A stretch of 32,182 bases of DNA from Flavobacteriaceae bacterium (lineage in GTDB: Bacteria; Bacteroidota; Bacteroidia; Flavobacteriales; Flavobacteriaceae). The notes below the pieces were generated by a model. The model searched no databases. It had not been told where the DNA came from and saw nothing but the letters and a program-made list of their open reading frames with translations. Below are positions 15,155 through 22,742 of this stretch, one piece after another. A program made the translations under genes and the position numbers. Position 1 is the stretch's first letter; the number at the start of each line of letters is the position of its first letter. Where the stretch lies: NCBI GenBank assembly GCA_027490305.1, contig JAIXYI010000009.1, positions 1 through 32,182 of the forward strand, given 5' to 3'.

Positions 15155-15322
15155 ATGCATTTCAGACGAGTCCAATGACCCCATTCGTTAAGGATTGAAT
15201 CGAAAAAGATCGGCTCATCACTGCACTATCGCGCTATACTAATTCCGTAACAAACTGGCAAAGATTGTATTACCGGCGTAATTCACGAGTCATTCGCCTT
15301 TACGGTTATCCATAACGTTAAG

Positions 15323-15453
15323 TAACAAAAGATGCGGTTTTTCCGTAAAATGGTGTGCCCGGAAAAGCTTATTTTGGAGTATGGGGAAGGGATGATGCGA
15401 CCCTTACTAAAAAACCGCGAGATCGTATTACGGGAAATCCGTATTTTTTGTTA
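15323..15453 (+). mobile_element. MITE-like repeat element, copy A (131 bp)
   Basis: The ends are 25-base imperfect inverted repeats: 15323-15347 begins TAACAAAA and its partner 15429-15453 ends TTTTGTTA; 21 of 25 positions match. A second element of the same length, with the same ends and a related core, lies at 31775-31904 in the opposite orientation. Shared internal stretches include GTAAAATGGTGT next to one end and, in the core, an ATGCGnCCCTTAC segment. The element has no coding capacity. No clear target-site duplication is visible. The rest of the 480-base gap (15136-15616) holds the HAD promoter, a 13-base palindrome at 15508-15520 and the sigma promoter, nothing else recognised. Confidence 0.7.
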
Positions 15454-15585
15454 AAACACACACGTTACGCCTGCACTCACTACCGATATTGGAGGTCCTA
15501 CCCTTGCCACCATCATGGTGTGCGTTGCCGCACTTATTGTGGATTCCCTCTATTTTTCGTATCAGCAGGCTTAAACTTTTTCGTG

Positions 15586-15593
15586 TACCTTTA
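15586..15593 (+). promoter_or_regulatory. -7 promoter box of the ECF sigma operon
   Basis: TACCTTTA, 23 bases before the TTG start codon at 15617. It has the same form as the housekeeping boxes here, so no separate autoregulated promoter can be told apart by eye. Confidence 0.55.
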
Positions 15594-15616
15594 GTCAAAC
15601 GCCACAATGCTTCACC

Positions 15617-16159
15617 TTGGCCGACGAAAACGAAACCATAGCCGCCCTACTCGATCCCGCTACGCGCGAGCTGGCTTTCCGTCGGTTGATTGACGAAACC
15701 AAGCGCCCGTTGTATAGCGTCATCCGAAAAATCGTCCTCGACCATGACGATACCGATGACGTTTTACAGAATACCTACGTGAAAATGTACCGCGCCCTTC
15801 CGTCGTTCAAAGGCGAAAGCCGGCTTTTTACCTGGATGTACCGCATCGCCACCAATGAAGCCCTGAGCTTCATCCGCGAGCGCAGCCGACGAAATGGAAT
15901 CCGGAGTTCGGAATATCTCGACCACGCCATCGAGAACCTGAAGGCCGACAGTTATTTCGAGGGTGATGAAATGGCGTTGCTGTTGCAGAATGCCGTGGCA
16001 ACACTTCCCGAGAAACAACGACTGGTGTTCCAATTGAAGTACTTCCAGGAATTGAAATACGATGAGATTGCCGAGATCACCGGCACGTCGGTCGGGGCGT
16101 TAAAAGCCTCTTACTTTCATGCCGTCAAAAAAATAGAAGATTATGTCACGAAACATTAA
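15617..16159 (+). CDS. ECF-type RNA polymerase sigma factor
   Basis: A 180-residue sigma-70 family factor with only regions 2 and 4. Region 2 (about residues 25-90) carries DDTDDVLQNTYVKMYRALPSF and GESRLFTWMYRIATNEALSF, the -10 and core-binding helices. Region 4 (about 125-175) reads LPEKQRLVFQLKYFQELKYD and EIAEITGTSVGALKASYFHA. I find no in-frame ATG that fits, so the start is taken as the TTG at 15617, 23 bases after a -7 box. It overlaps the next gene by 17 bases and heads the three-gene unit sigma factor, membrane partner, periplasmic sensor. The regulon is unknown, but cell-envelope stress is a common theme for such units. Confidence 0.88.
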   Translation: MADENETIAALLDPATRELAFRRLIDETKRPLYSVIRKIVLDHDDTDDVLQNTYVKMYRALPSFKGESRLFTWMYRIATNEALSFIRERSRRNGIRSSEYLDHAIENLKADSYFEGDEMALLLQNAVATLPEKQRLVFQLKYFQELKYDEIAEITGTSVGALKASYFHAVKKIEDYVTKH

Positions 16160-16607
16160 ACCAAAGCCGGACGGGCCCGTCTATCCTCACATGAAACCCT
16201 TTCAACTGGATAGCGACCCCACAACATACGACGGTTTTCGCGTGCCGGACGGGTATTTTGACTCCCTCACCGACCGCGTTTTCGACCGTTTGGAAGCGAC
16301 ACCCGTCGAGGTGACCCGTAAGCGCTATGGCCGACGCCGCAACTGGTATGCCGCCGTTGCCGCCGTAGCGCTGCTGGCACTGGTCGTACCGTTTGCCTGG
16401 CAGCAGTTCGCCGCCTCTGCCCCCATCGACGATACCACACTGGAAAACTACCTGAATGACGAAGCCAACCTCAACTCGTATGAAGTGGGGGAATTGCTCG
16501 ACGAACACGACATTTCACACCTTGAAGCCCAACTGCCGGTTGACGACCAGGCCATAGAAGACGCCCTTTACCAAAATGCCAATCTCGAAAACTATATCGC
16601 TGACTAA
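16143..16607 (+). CDS. Putative membrane anti-sigma factor partner
   Basis: A 154-residue protein with one transmembrane segment (WYAAVAAVALLALVVPFAW, about residues 68-86), a cytoplasmic N-terminal part with the GFRVPDGYFDSLTDRVFDRL motif common in Bacteroidota proteins encoded after ECF sigma genes, and an acidic periplasmic tail (ENYLNDEANLNSYEVGELLD). I infer an anti-sigma role from its position and topology; no zinc-binding HxxxCxxC anti-sigma motif is visible. It overlaps the sigma gene by 17 bases, and only one base separates its stop from the next start. Confidence 0.7.
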   Translation: MSRNIKPKPDGPVYPHMKPFQLDSDPTTYDGFRVPDGYFDSLTDRVFDRLEATPVEVTRKRYGRRRNWYAAVAAVALLALVVPFAWQQFAASAPIDDTTLENYLNDEANLNSYEVGELLDEHDISHLEAQLPVDDQAIEDALYQNANLENYIAD

Positions 16608-16608
16608 G

Positions 16609-17043
16609 ATGAAAAAACGCCATTTACTTATCGTTTCCCTATTGCTGCTCGCTTCTGTAATGTCGTATGGACAGGGCAAGCGCGACAAGATCCGCTCGCT
16701 GAAAGTCGCCTTTATCACCGAAGCGTTGGCATTGACGCCGGCAGAAGCGGAGAAATTCTGGCCGCTTTATAATGCGTTCGAAGACCGTCAGTTCGACATC
16801 CGGAAGCAGAAACTGCGGAATTTACGCGAACGCTTTGATGCCAATCCGGAGAGCCTGACCGACAAAGAAGCCCTGGCGCTGCTTACCGACATGGACGAAA
16901 CGGAAGAACAACTTCATGAAACCCGTAAGAAATTCTCGCAAAGCCTGAGAGGCGTTTTGAGTCCGGTGAAAATCCTGAAACTGCGCAAAGCCGAAGACGA
17001 CTTCAACCGCCGACTGCTTCGCCAGTACCGCAATAAAGACTAA
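16609..17043 (+). CDS. Periplasmic sensor of the ECF sigma unit (Spy/CpxP-like helical protein)
   Basis: A 144-residue exported protein. The signal peptide is MKKRHLLIVSLLLLASVMSY at residues 1-20, probably cleaved before GQGKRDK. The mature part is all-helical and rich in charged residues, with LTPAEAEKFWPLYNAFEDRQ and a repeated LT-x-E-A pattern (LTDKEALALLTDMDETEEQL) like the LTxxQ repeats of Spy and CpxP chaperones. In flavobacteria such genes are often labelled sensor of ECF-type sigma factor. It starts one base after the anti-sigma stop, so it is co-transcribed. The inferred role is sensing misfolded or stressed periplasmic material for the upstream pair. Confidence 0.75.
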   Translation: MKKRHLLIVSLLLLASVMSYGQGKRDKIRSLKVAFITEALALTPAEAEKFWPLYNAFEDRQFDIRKQKLRNLRERFDANPESLTDKEALALLTDMDETEEQLHETRKKFSQSLRGVLSPVKILKLRKAEDDFNRRLLRQYRNKD

Positions 17044-17072
17044 CGCGGTCGAACCGCCGGAATTTGTATTTT

Positions 17073-17080
17073 TACCTTTC
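17073..17080 (+). promoter_or_regulatory. -7 promoter box of the LETM1-related gene
   Basis: TACCTTTC, one base off the TAnnTTTG consensus, lies 11 bases before the ATG at 17092. It suggests the gene has its own promoter after the sigma unit. Confidence 0.5.
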
Positions 17081-17091
17081 AAACCGGCGCC

Positions 17092-18291
17092 ATGATCAAC
17101 CCCTCAGCCAGTGGCTGGATCGACAAGTTTTTCTCGCGGCATAAGCCCGATAAAGAGCCCGTGGCGTGTGACGCCGAACAGTTTTATGCGCGGGTTCGGG
17201 CTACCGGCTTCCTCTATGGTCATGTGGTTTCGTTCGATACGCCCAAACCGGTCGAGACAAAAGGGCTGACAGAGGAGGAACGAACGAAGCTGGGGTTACT
17301 CATCACGCTGTTCCATGCCTATGGCTTTACCGTAGGCGACAGCCTTCGCGACGATTTTGTTGGGAAGGCAATGGCCTTTTACCGCGAGATGCTTCCACAG
17401 GGACCGAATCTGCTAAAGAAGGTACTGCCTGGAAATTCGGAATCAGGGGAGTTGGAGGAAGTAATCAACCAGCGCGTCCGTACCAATCAGGACATCATTA
17501 GCCGGAACTTTTCGAACATCGTAACCAATGCCTTGTTGTTTGAAGATGTGTTGGCCTTCCGACAGTATTTACTGCTGGGCACCCTTCCGCACAATTACCT
17601 CAAGAAACTCGAAGAAACGATCGGCAGCATCGTCACATTGGCGCTGAAAGCCAAAGCACAACGTTCGGAATACGATGAACTGTTGGTGCGTATGTTCGAT
17701 GCATCCGTTCGCTATACCAAATTCTCAGAGGTCGACATTGCGAATCTTGACACCCTCGATTTCAGCGCGTTTACCTCACAGGTAGAATTGTGGTATTTCT
17801 TTGATATGGCGGTAATGTCGATGTGGAGTGATGGCGTATTGGAAGCGGAAGAACGCAACTTCCTTACGCGACTGGCCGACCTTTTAGGCATAGAACCCGG
17901 TTTTCGGGAAGAAAGCATCCGAAGTGCCGACGCCTTTGTGTTAAATTACAAGAAGGAAATCCCGTATTTCAACTACTCTAACCCCGTCAAACACTTTTAC
18001 GACCAGGCGACGCAATCCGTAATGTTGCTGATATCCCGCAACAAAAACCGCCTCTTGAAAGAACTGGGTAATAATGGCGAACTGGTGATGCTTCTCACCC
18101 ACTCAACCCACCGCAGCCTTGATGCGCGGGAGAAAAAGAAAGTAAAGAAACAATTGCTTGAGATCTGTAAGACCGTACCGTCACTGGCGATCTTCCTGCT
18201 TCCTGGGGGAAGTTTGCTGTTGCCGTTATTGGTCAAGTTCATCCCACAAATGCTTCCGAGTGCGTTCAATGAGAACCTGGAGGACGAGTAG
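17092..18291 (+). CDS. LETM1-related biofilm-associated protein
   Basis: A 399-residue protein. It is mostly helical and soluble until a hydrophobic stretch near the end (LAIFLLPGGSLLLPLLVKFI, residues about 364-383), which resembles the membrane-anchor piece of LETM1. The middle (LWYFFDMAVMSMWSDGVLEA, then EERNFLTRLADLLGI) looks like a TerB-type acidic helical domain. Flavobacterial homologues carry the LETM1-related biofilm-associated name; function is not established. It begins after its own weak promoter box and ends before a terminator. Confidence 0.8.
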   Translation: MINPSASGWIDKFFSRHKPDKEPVACDAEQFYARVRATGFLYGHVVSFDTPKPVETKGLTEEERTKLGLLITLFHAYGFTVGDSLRDDFVGKAMAFYREMLPQGPNLLKKVLPGNSESGELEEVINQRVRTNQDIISRNFSNIVTNALLFEDVLAFRQYLLLGTLPHNYLKKLEETIGSIVTLALKAKAQRSEYDELLVRMFDASVRYTKFSEVDIANLDTLDFSAFTSQVELWYFFDMAVMSMWSDGVLEAEERNFLTRLADLLGIEPGFREESIRSADAFVLNYKKEIPYFNYSNPVKHFYDQATQSVMLLISRNKNRLLKELGNNGELVMLLTHSTHRSLDAREKKKVKKQLLEICKTVPSLAIFLLPGGSLLLPLLVKFIPQMLPSAFNENLEDE

Positions 18292-18310
18292 AAAGGTCTT
18301 AAAAAGACAA

Positions 18311-18332
18311 GCCCCGAAAATGATTCCGGGGC
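18311..18332 (-). terminator. Hairpin terminator of the SulP-carbonic anhydrase operon
   Basis: Stem GCCCCG/CGGGGC (18311-18316 with 18327-18332). Read on the minus strand it is followed by TTGTCTTTTT, so it best serves the carbonic anhydrase gene ending at 18360; it may also stop the converging gene. Confidence 0.7.
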
Positions 18333-18359
18333 GAGTCAAACCAATTTAAAAAATCTTTC

Positions 18360-19046
18360 TTATGATAACTTGAGCTGATAGACGGCATCAAGGTCTTTTT
18401 CGTTACTCAAATTTACGTTAAGATCTGTTACAAAACCAGAATTTAGTCCATAAACCCATCCGTGGAGGGTCAAATTCTGTCCGTTTCGCCACGCATTCTG
18501 CACAATCGACGTTTTGGCGAGGTCAAAAACCTGCTCCTTCACGTTTAATTCCACAAAAGCATTGAACCGGTCTTCGTCTTTGATGATCGAATCAAGATAG
18601 GTTTTATGCAGGCGATAGACGTCTTTGATGTGACGGATCCAGTTGTCGATGATTCCGATGGAATCGTTACCCATCGCCGCCCGGATGCCTCCACAACCGT
18701 AGTGGCCGCAAACAATCACGTGCTGTATCTTCAGGACATTCACCGCATAGTCGAGTACACTAAGCATATTCATGTCAGTGTGTACCACCATGTTAGCGAT
18801 GTTACGGTGTACAAATACTTCACCTGGTTTCGCGCCGATGATTTCGTTCGCCGGCACGCGACTGTCCGAACATCCAATCCACAATAACGGCGGATTTTGT
18901 CCGCGGGCAAGGTCTTTGAAGTAATCCGGATCTTTATCAAGCGCGGTTTCCACCCACTTGGCATTATTCTCTAATATCTTCTTGTAGAACGCATCAGGTT
19001 CATAATGATGCTCGTGTGCCATATAGTTATGTTGTTTCGCAGACAT
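18360..19046 (-). CDS. Beta-class carbonic anhydrase
   Basis: A 228-residue zinc enzyme that interconverts CO2 and bicarbonate in the cytoplasm. Zinc ligands and active-site residues are in WIGCSDSRVPANEII (Cys and the Asp-Arg dyad) and CGHYGCGGIRAAM (His and Cys); GEVFVHRNIANMV is also standard. Length fits the beta class. An inner ATG at 19022 is a possible alternative start. It begins 14 bases after the stop of the SulP transporter, so it is co-transcribed, and hydration of CO2 next to an anion transporter suggests bicarbonate supply or pH control. Confidence 0.93.
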   Translation of the reverse strand: MSAKQHNYMAHEHHYEPDAFYKKILENNAKWVETALDKDPDYFKDLARGQNPPLLWIGCSDSRVPANEIIGAKPGEVFVHRNIANMVVHTDMNMLSVLDYAVNVLKIQHVIVCGHYGCGGIRAAMGNDSIGIIDNWIRHIKDVYRLHKTYLDSIIKDEDRFNAFVELNVKEQVFDLAKTSIVQNAWRNGQNLTLHGWVYGLNSGFVTDLNVNLSNEKDLDAVYQLKLS

Positions 19047-19060
19047 TTTTTAAAGGTACA

Positions 19061-20686
19061 TTATTCATTCGAAAGTTTTCCGGTTTTTTCCTCAGCCGGA
19101 TGCTCGAGCGTGACTTTGTTCACCTCTTCGGCATCCTGCAAACGATAGGCCTTTTTGAAGCCGCGCAACTTCACTTTGATACGCGCTTCTTTGGCGCGAA
19201 CCTGCTTGAATTCATGGATTAGGTCGAGTACGTCGTGTGCGATATACACCGTATCCGATGCGTCGATCACCACGCGGGCCTCGGCCGGAATTTGCGCAAG
19301 TGTCGCTTTTATGGCGGCTTTGTTCAGGAACGACACTTCCTGCGCGAGATCGATGTGGATGATGTCACCGTCTTTGTACTCTTCCCGACGGAATACATAG
19401 GCCCGTTTCATGTTGCCTTTGAGGATGAAAATGACGCTGACCAGGAGTCCTAATGCCACGCCTGCCAATAAATTATACAAAACGCCTACAAACGTGATGA
19501 CAAACGGCAGGAACTGGTAGATGCCGCGTTGCCAGAAATGCAGGAAGGTCGACGGTTTTGCCAACTTATATCCGACCAAAATCAGCACGGCGGCCAAGGT
19601 AGCCAACGGGATTTTGTTCAATATGAACGGAATCGATACGACGCACAATAGCAACAACACACCATGGATAATCGCCGACATCTTTGACTTGGCGCCGGCA
19701 TCCGCGTTGGCGGATGTGCGTACTACCACCGACGTCATTGGCAACCCGCCGAGCAACGCACTTAGCATGTTCCCGATGCCCTGGGCGCGAAGCTCGCGAT
19801 TGGTGTCGGTGTAGCGTTTCTGCGTATCCATCCGGTCGGCGGCTTCTATACACAAAAGCGTCTCAATGGATGCTACCGCCGCAATGGTTGCCCCGATTTT
19901 CCAGACATCTGGCCGTGCCAGCGCGGCAAAGTCGGGCGACACGAACATGCTGGTGAACTCCGTAAAAGTCTGCGGCACCGGAAGCGTTACGAGGTGATCC
20001 CGGGAGGTGATGGCCCAACCGTTTCCTGTCGCCAACAACACTTCGTTGAGCAGGATTCCAGCCACTACAGCCAATAATGCCGCCGGTATAAAACGTACTT
20101 TTTTCGAGATCCCGAGTCGGGGCCAGCCCATCAGGAGGGCGAGCGATACGACCGACACAATCATGGGGCCTGCGTTTACATGGTCAAATACGCCCCATAA
20201 TTCCGTTAGTGTGTTTTGTCCGTCCGGCTGCAGGAAGTTTTCATCTCCTTCAAAATCGCTGTCGTAGCCAAAAGCATGCGGAATTTGTTTTAGGATGATG
20301 ATGACTCCAATACCGGCCAACATCCCTTCGATGACATTATTGGGAATGTAATTGGAGACCGTTCCCGCTTTTACCAAACCTAACACCACCTGCAGCATTC
20401 CTGCCGCGAACACCGCAGCCAGGAAAATCTCAAACGCCCCCAGTTCGGTGATGGCCGCCAGAACGATCGAGGTGAGTCCGGCCGCCGGACCGGATACGCT
20501 CAAGTGCGACGAACTCAGCGATCCGACTACGATTCCGCCGATAACGCCGGCAATAATACCGGCCAGAGGCGGCGCACCCGATGCCAGGGCGATGCCAAGA
20601 CAAAGAGGAAGGGCCACGAGAAATACGACCAGGCCAGACGAGAAATCAGTGCGAAGATGCGCGAAAAGGGAGACTTTTTTGGACAT
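19061..20686 (-). CDS. SulP-family anion transporter with STAS domain (probable bicarbonate transporter)
   Basis: A 541-residue inner-membrane transporter of the SLC26/SulP family. About twelve hydrophobic segments fill residues 15-420, including the early signature VVFLVALPLCLGIALASGAP, followed by IIAGVIGGIVVGSLSSSHLS and LSVSGPAAGLTSIVLAA. After a charged link (KGNMKRAYVFRREEYKDGDI) a cytoplasmic STAS domain lies at about 435-520 (EARVVIDASDTVYIAHDVLD). The family moves sulfate, bicarbonate or other anions; the adjacent carbonic anhydrase favours bicarbonate here, as for BicA-type carriers. It is probably transcribed with the small membrane protein upstream and the carbonic anhydrase downstream; no clear -7 box lies directly before it. 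Confidence 0.9.
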   Translation of the reverse strand: MSKKVSLFAHLRTDFSSGLVVFLVALPLCLGIALASGAPPLAGIIAGVIGGIVVGSLSSSHLSVSGPAAGLTSIVLAAITELGAFEIFLAAVFAAGMLQVVLGLVKAGTVSNYIPNNVIEGMLAGIGVIIILKQIPHAFGYDSDFEGDENFLQPDGQNTLTELWGVFDHVNAGPMIVSVVSLALLMGWPRLGISKKVRFIPAALLAVVAGILLNEVLLATGNGWAITSRDHLVTLPVPQTFTEFTSMFVSPDFAALARPDVWKIGATIAAVASIETLLCIEAADRMDTQKRYTDTNRELRAQGIGNMLSALLGGLPMTSVVVRTSANADAGAKSKMSAIIHGVLLLLCVVSIPFILNKIPLATLAAVLILVGYKLAKPSTFLHFWQRGIYQFLPFVITFVGVLYNLLAGVALGLLVSVIFILKGNMKRAYVFRREEYKDGDIIHIDLAQEVSFLNKAAIKATLAQIPAEARVVIDASDTVYIAHDVLDLIHEFKQVRAKEARIKVKLRGFKKAYRLQDAEEVNKVTLEHPAEEKTGKLSNE

Positions 20687-20760
20687 TTTGAACGAGTAAG
20701 GCGTAGGAAATGACGAATAGATCGGCAGTGCCGGATGTCCGGATAGAGCGGACGTATCCG

Positions 20761-21048
20761 TTACGCGTTCGGTGGGGGAACAAAAATAGAGGGTGTTACA
20801 TTATCGTGCTTTAGCCGCAATTCCGGATGGATCGCGGTCTTTAGAAGCGGCATCACCGCCTGAAGGGGTAGTGCAACCGGCATCGATATGTCAGCTATAA
20901 GTGTAGTTTCGACAGAAGGTGCCTGTTCTTCTTCACTCATCGTGAAAAAAGCGGAAGTGTCGCTGTTTCTTTCGATTAACGACACAACAGTGGGCATCGC
21001 CAGAAAGGCGACAAAAAAGAACAGCGCGACAGGGACAAGAATTTTCAC
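20761..21048 (-). CDS. Small conserved membrane protein, GTG start
   Basis: A 95-residue protein with one N-terminal hydrophobic segment (ILVPVALFFFVAFLAMPTVV), an acidic stretch (SEEEQAPSVET) and a C terminus ending KHDNVTPSIFVPPPNA. I recognise the end motif from flavobacterial proteins of unknown function. The GTG at 21048 is the start: a TACATTTG promoter box ends six bases before it, and an ATG further upstream at 21087 would lie before the promoter. The gene precedes SulP by 74 bases on the same strand with no visible promoter or terminator between them, so a role around that transporter is possible. Confidence 0.7.
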   Translation of the reverse strand: MKILVPVALFFFVAFLAMPTVVSLIERNSDTSAFFTMSEEEQAPSVETTLIADISMPVALPLQAVMPLLKTAIHPELRLKHDNVTPSIFVPPPNA

Positions 21049-21054
21049 GTTGGG

Positions 21055-21062
21055 CAAATGTA
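21055..21062 (-). promoter_or_regulatory. -7 promoter box of the small membrane protein gene, six bases before the GTG
   Basis: The minus strand reads TACATTTG, exact consensus, with six bases before the GTG at 21048. The mRNA is probably leaderless or nearly so. It may also serve sulP and the carbonic anhydrase gene. Confidence 0.65.
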
Positions 21063-21162
21063 AACGCCTTCCCGGGTTGTATCCCATCTGCCTGTCACTT
21101 TTATTGGAATTTTAACACTCTGATAACTAACCGTGATATAAAACACCTGCGTAAAACAAAAA

Positions 21163-21180
21163 AAGTGGCAACTGCCACTT
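21163..21180 (-). terminator. Hairpin terminator of dps
   Basis: Stem AAGTGGCA/TGCCACTT (21163-21170 and 21173-21180) with a two-base gap at its apex. The minus strand then runs into seven Ts, as expected for the dps transcript. Confidence 0.85.
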
Positions 21181-21201
21181 CCTCTGTATGCATTTACGGG
21201 A

Positions 21202-21681
21202 TTATACTTCCTCGGTAAGCCAGGCTTTCATCATCCAGATCGTCTTTTCCTGTTCTTTGATAAAATCGCCCATCATAGAATTGGTTCCTTCATCGTCACA
21301 GTCGGCGGACGTCCGCAAAATCCCACGCTCCAATACAAGTAACGACGTAAGAGAATCGATGATTAACTGTACGGCCAAATCGTCTTTGTGAATGTCTTTG
21401 CCGACACGTACTTTATTGTTTTCGACGTAATCCTGGAGGGTATGCAACGGAACGCCTCCCAGTGTCAGCACGCGCTCTGCGAGTTCGTCGATTTTCAATT
21501 GTGCGTCGTTATACAACTCTTCGAACTTCACGTGAAGCGAGAAAAAGCGTTTCCCCCTGATATTCCAGTGGATACCGCGCAGGTTTTGGTAATATACCTG
21601 GAAAGAGGCCAGCAATTGATTGAGGCTTTCTACCAGTTTTTCGGAGTTTTCGACCGATAGGCCGAGTGCATTTGTCTTCAT
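21202..21681 (-). CDS. dps: Dps-family ferritin-like DNA-protection protein
   Basis: A 159-residue miniferritin that oxidises and stores iron with hydrogen peroxide and protects DNA. The four-helix fold is recognisable: LLASFQVYYQNLRGIHWNIR with the first His ligand, FFSLHVKFEELYNDAQLKID with the second His and acidic ligands, then LAERVLTLGGVPL. The start at 21681 (MKTNALGL) is preferred over the upstream ATG at 21705, because the -7 box TACCTTTG at 21703-21710 overlaps the longer start. It is divergent from oxyR, which suits an oxidative-stress gene. Confidence 0.92.
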   Translation of the reverse strand: MKTNALGLSVENSEKLVESLNQLLASFQVYYQNLRGIHWNIRGKRFFSLHVKFEELYNDAQLKIDELAERVLTLGGVPLHTLQDYVENNKVRVGKDIHKDDLAVQLIIDSLTSLLVLERGILRTSADCDDEGTNSMMGDFIKEQEKTIWMMKAWLTEEV

Positions 21682-21702
21682 TGGAATGGTGCTTTGATAC
21701 CT

Positions 21703-21710
21703 CAAAGGTA
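21703..21710 (-). promoter_or_regulatory. -7 promoter box of dps
   Basis: The minus strand reads TACCTTTG, exact consensus, 21 bases before the ATG at 21681. Together with the oxyR box at 21756-21763 it defines a short divergent control region of about 45 bases where OxyR would be expected to bind. Confidence 0.65.
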
Positions 21711-21755
21711 CGCAAAGGGTGGATGGATAATTATATAGTTTCCACTTATACTTTT

Positions 21756-21763
21756 TATCTTTA
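21756..21763 (+). promoter_or_regulatory. -7 promoter box of oxyR, followed by a 9-bp direct repeat
   Basis: TATCTTTA lies 19 bases before the ATG at 21783. Between the box and the ATG are two exact ATCGATAAA copies in tandem (21765-21773 and 21774-21782), which would be in the 5' leader. Confidence 0.6.
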
Positions 21764-21782
21764 CATCGATAAAATCGATAAA

Positions 21783-22721
21783 ATGACCATTACCCAATTG
21801 CAATATGTGCTGGCGGTTGCCGAACACCGGAATTTCACGCTCGCGGCCGATAAGTGTTTCGTTACCCAACCCACCCTGAGTATGCAGATACAGAAGGTAG
21901 AAGACGAACTGGGCGTCTTGATTTTTGACCGCAGCAAGAAGCCCATACAACTGACGGATATCGGACAGAAAATAGTCGCGCAGGCCAAGAACATCGTGAA
22001 CGAGGCCGATCGCATCAAGGATATCGTCGACCAACAGAAAGGATTCATCGGAGGGGAATTTCGTCTGGGCATCATCCCCACCATTATGCCGACGCTGTTG
22101 CCGATGTTCCTGAAGAGTTTCAATAACCGGTATCCGAAAGTGAAGCTCATCATTGAGGAAATGACGACTGAAGAAATCATCACCCGGTTGAAAAACGGGC
22201 ATCTTGACGCGGCGATTGCTGCCACGCCGCTGGAGGAAGAGAAAATAAAGGAAGTCGTGTTGTATTTCGAACCGTTTGTGGCCTATGTGCCGAGCAGCCA
22301 TCCGATGGCGCAACAGGCAGAAATCGACCCGGCCGACCTGAACGTTGATGAAATCCTGTTGTTGCAAGACGGTCACTGCTTCCGCGATGGCATCCTTAAC
22401 CTCTGCAAACGAAAAGGCAGCGGCGAAAAGGCTTCCTTTCAAATTGAAAGTGGCAGTTTCGAAACCCTCGTCAAATTAGCGGATGAAGGCTTGGGTACTA
22501 CACTTCTGCCCTACCTTCACACACTCGACCTGAGCGAAAGTGCGAAACAACGTCTACGACCGTTCCGCGACCCAAAACCGTCGCGTGAAGTGAGCCTCAT
22601 CTATCCTAAAACAGAACTGAAAATCCATATCATTGAGGCGTTGCGAACCGTCATATCCGGCGTGGTGCGCGGTGCAATCACCTTTCAGGACGTGCAGATC
22701 ATCAGTCCGTTGAAGAAATAA
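21783..22721 (+). CDS. oxyR: Hydrogen peroxide-responsive regulator OxyR (LysR family)
   Basis: A 312-residue LysR-type activator. The N-terminal winged helix-turn-helix reads YVLAVAEHRNFTLAADKCFV and TQPTLSMQIQKVEDELG. The C-terminal sensor domain contains DGHCFRDGILNLCKRKG; counted from this start its two cysteines fall at 199 and 208, the same numbers as the redox pair of E. coli OxyR that forms the disulfide. That identity is the basis for calling it OxyR rather than a generic LysR protein. It is divergent from dps, a typical OxyR target, and the short gap with two promoters suggests direct control. Confidence 0.93.
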   Translation: MTITQLQYVLAVAEHRNFTLAADKCFVTQPTLSMQIQKVEDELGVLIFDRSKKPIQLTDIGQKIVAQAKNIVNEADRIKDIVDQQKGFIGGEFRLGIIPTIMPTLLPMFLKSFNNRYPKVKLIIEEMTTEEIITRLKNGHLDAAIAATPLEEEKIKEVVLYFEPFVAYVPSSHPMAQQAEIDPADLNVDEILLLQDGHCFRDGILNLCKRKGSGEKASFQIESGSFETLVKLADEGLGTTLLPYLHTLDLSESAKQRLRPFRDPKPSREVSLIYPKTELKIHIIEALRTVISGVVRGAITFQDVQIISPLKK

Positions 22722-22724
22722 AAA

Positions 22725-22742
22725 AAGGAGCCGAAGCTCCTT
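22725..22742. terminator. Bidirectional hairpin terminator between oxyR and the 65-residue protein gene
   Basis: Stem AAGGAGC/GCTCCTT (22725-22731 and 22736-22742) with loop CGAA. On the minus strand seven Ts follow; the hairpin overlaps the stop codon of the minus gene by two bases and lies right after the oxyR stop. Confidence 0.8.

Noticed and set aside
15455..15574. Open frame with a hydrophobic stretch between the MITE-like element and the sigma gene
   Set aside because: No usable start codon before its middle and no promoter placement; probably chance.
20731..20742. Palindrome CCGGATGTCCGG as a terminator between the small membrane protein gene and sulP
   Set aside because: Short stem with essentially no loop and no T run; too weak to call.
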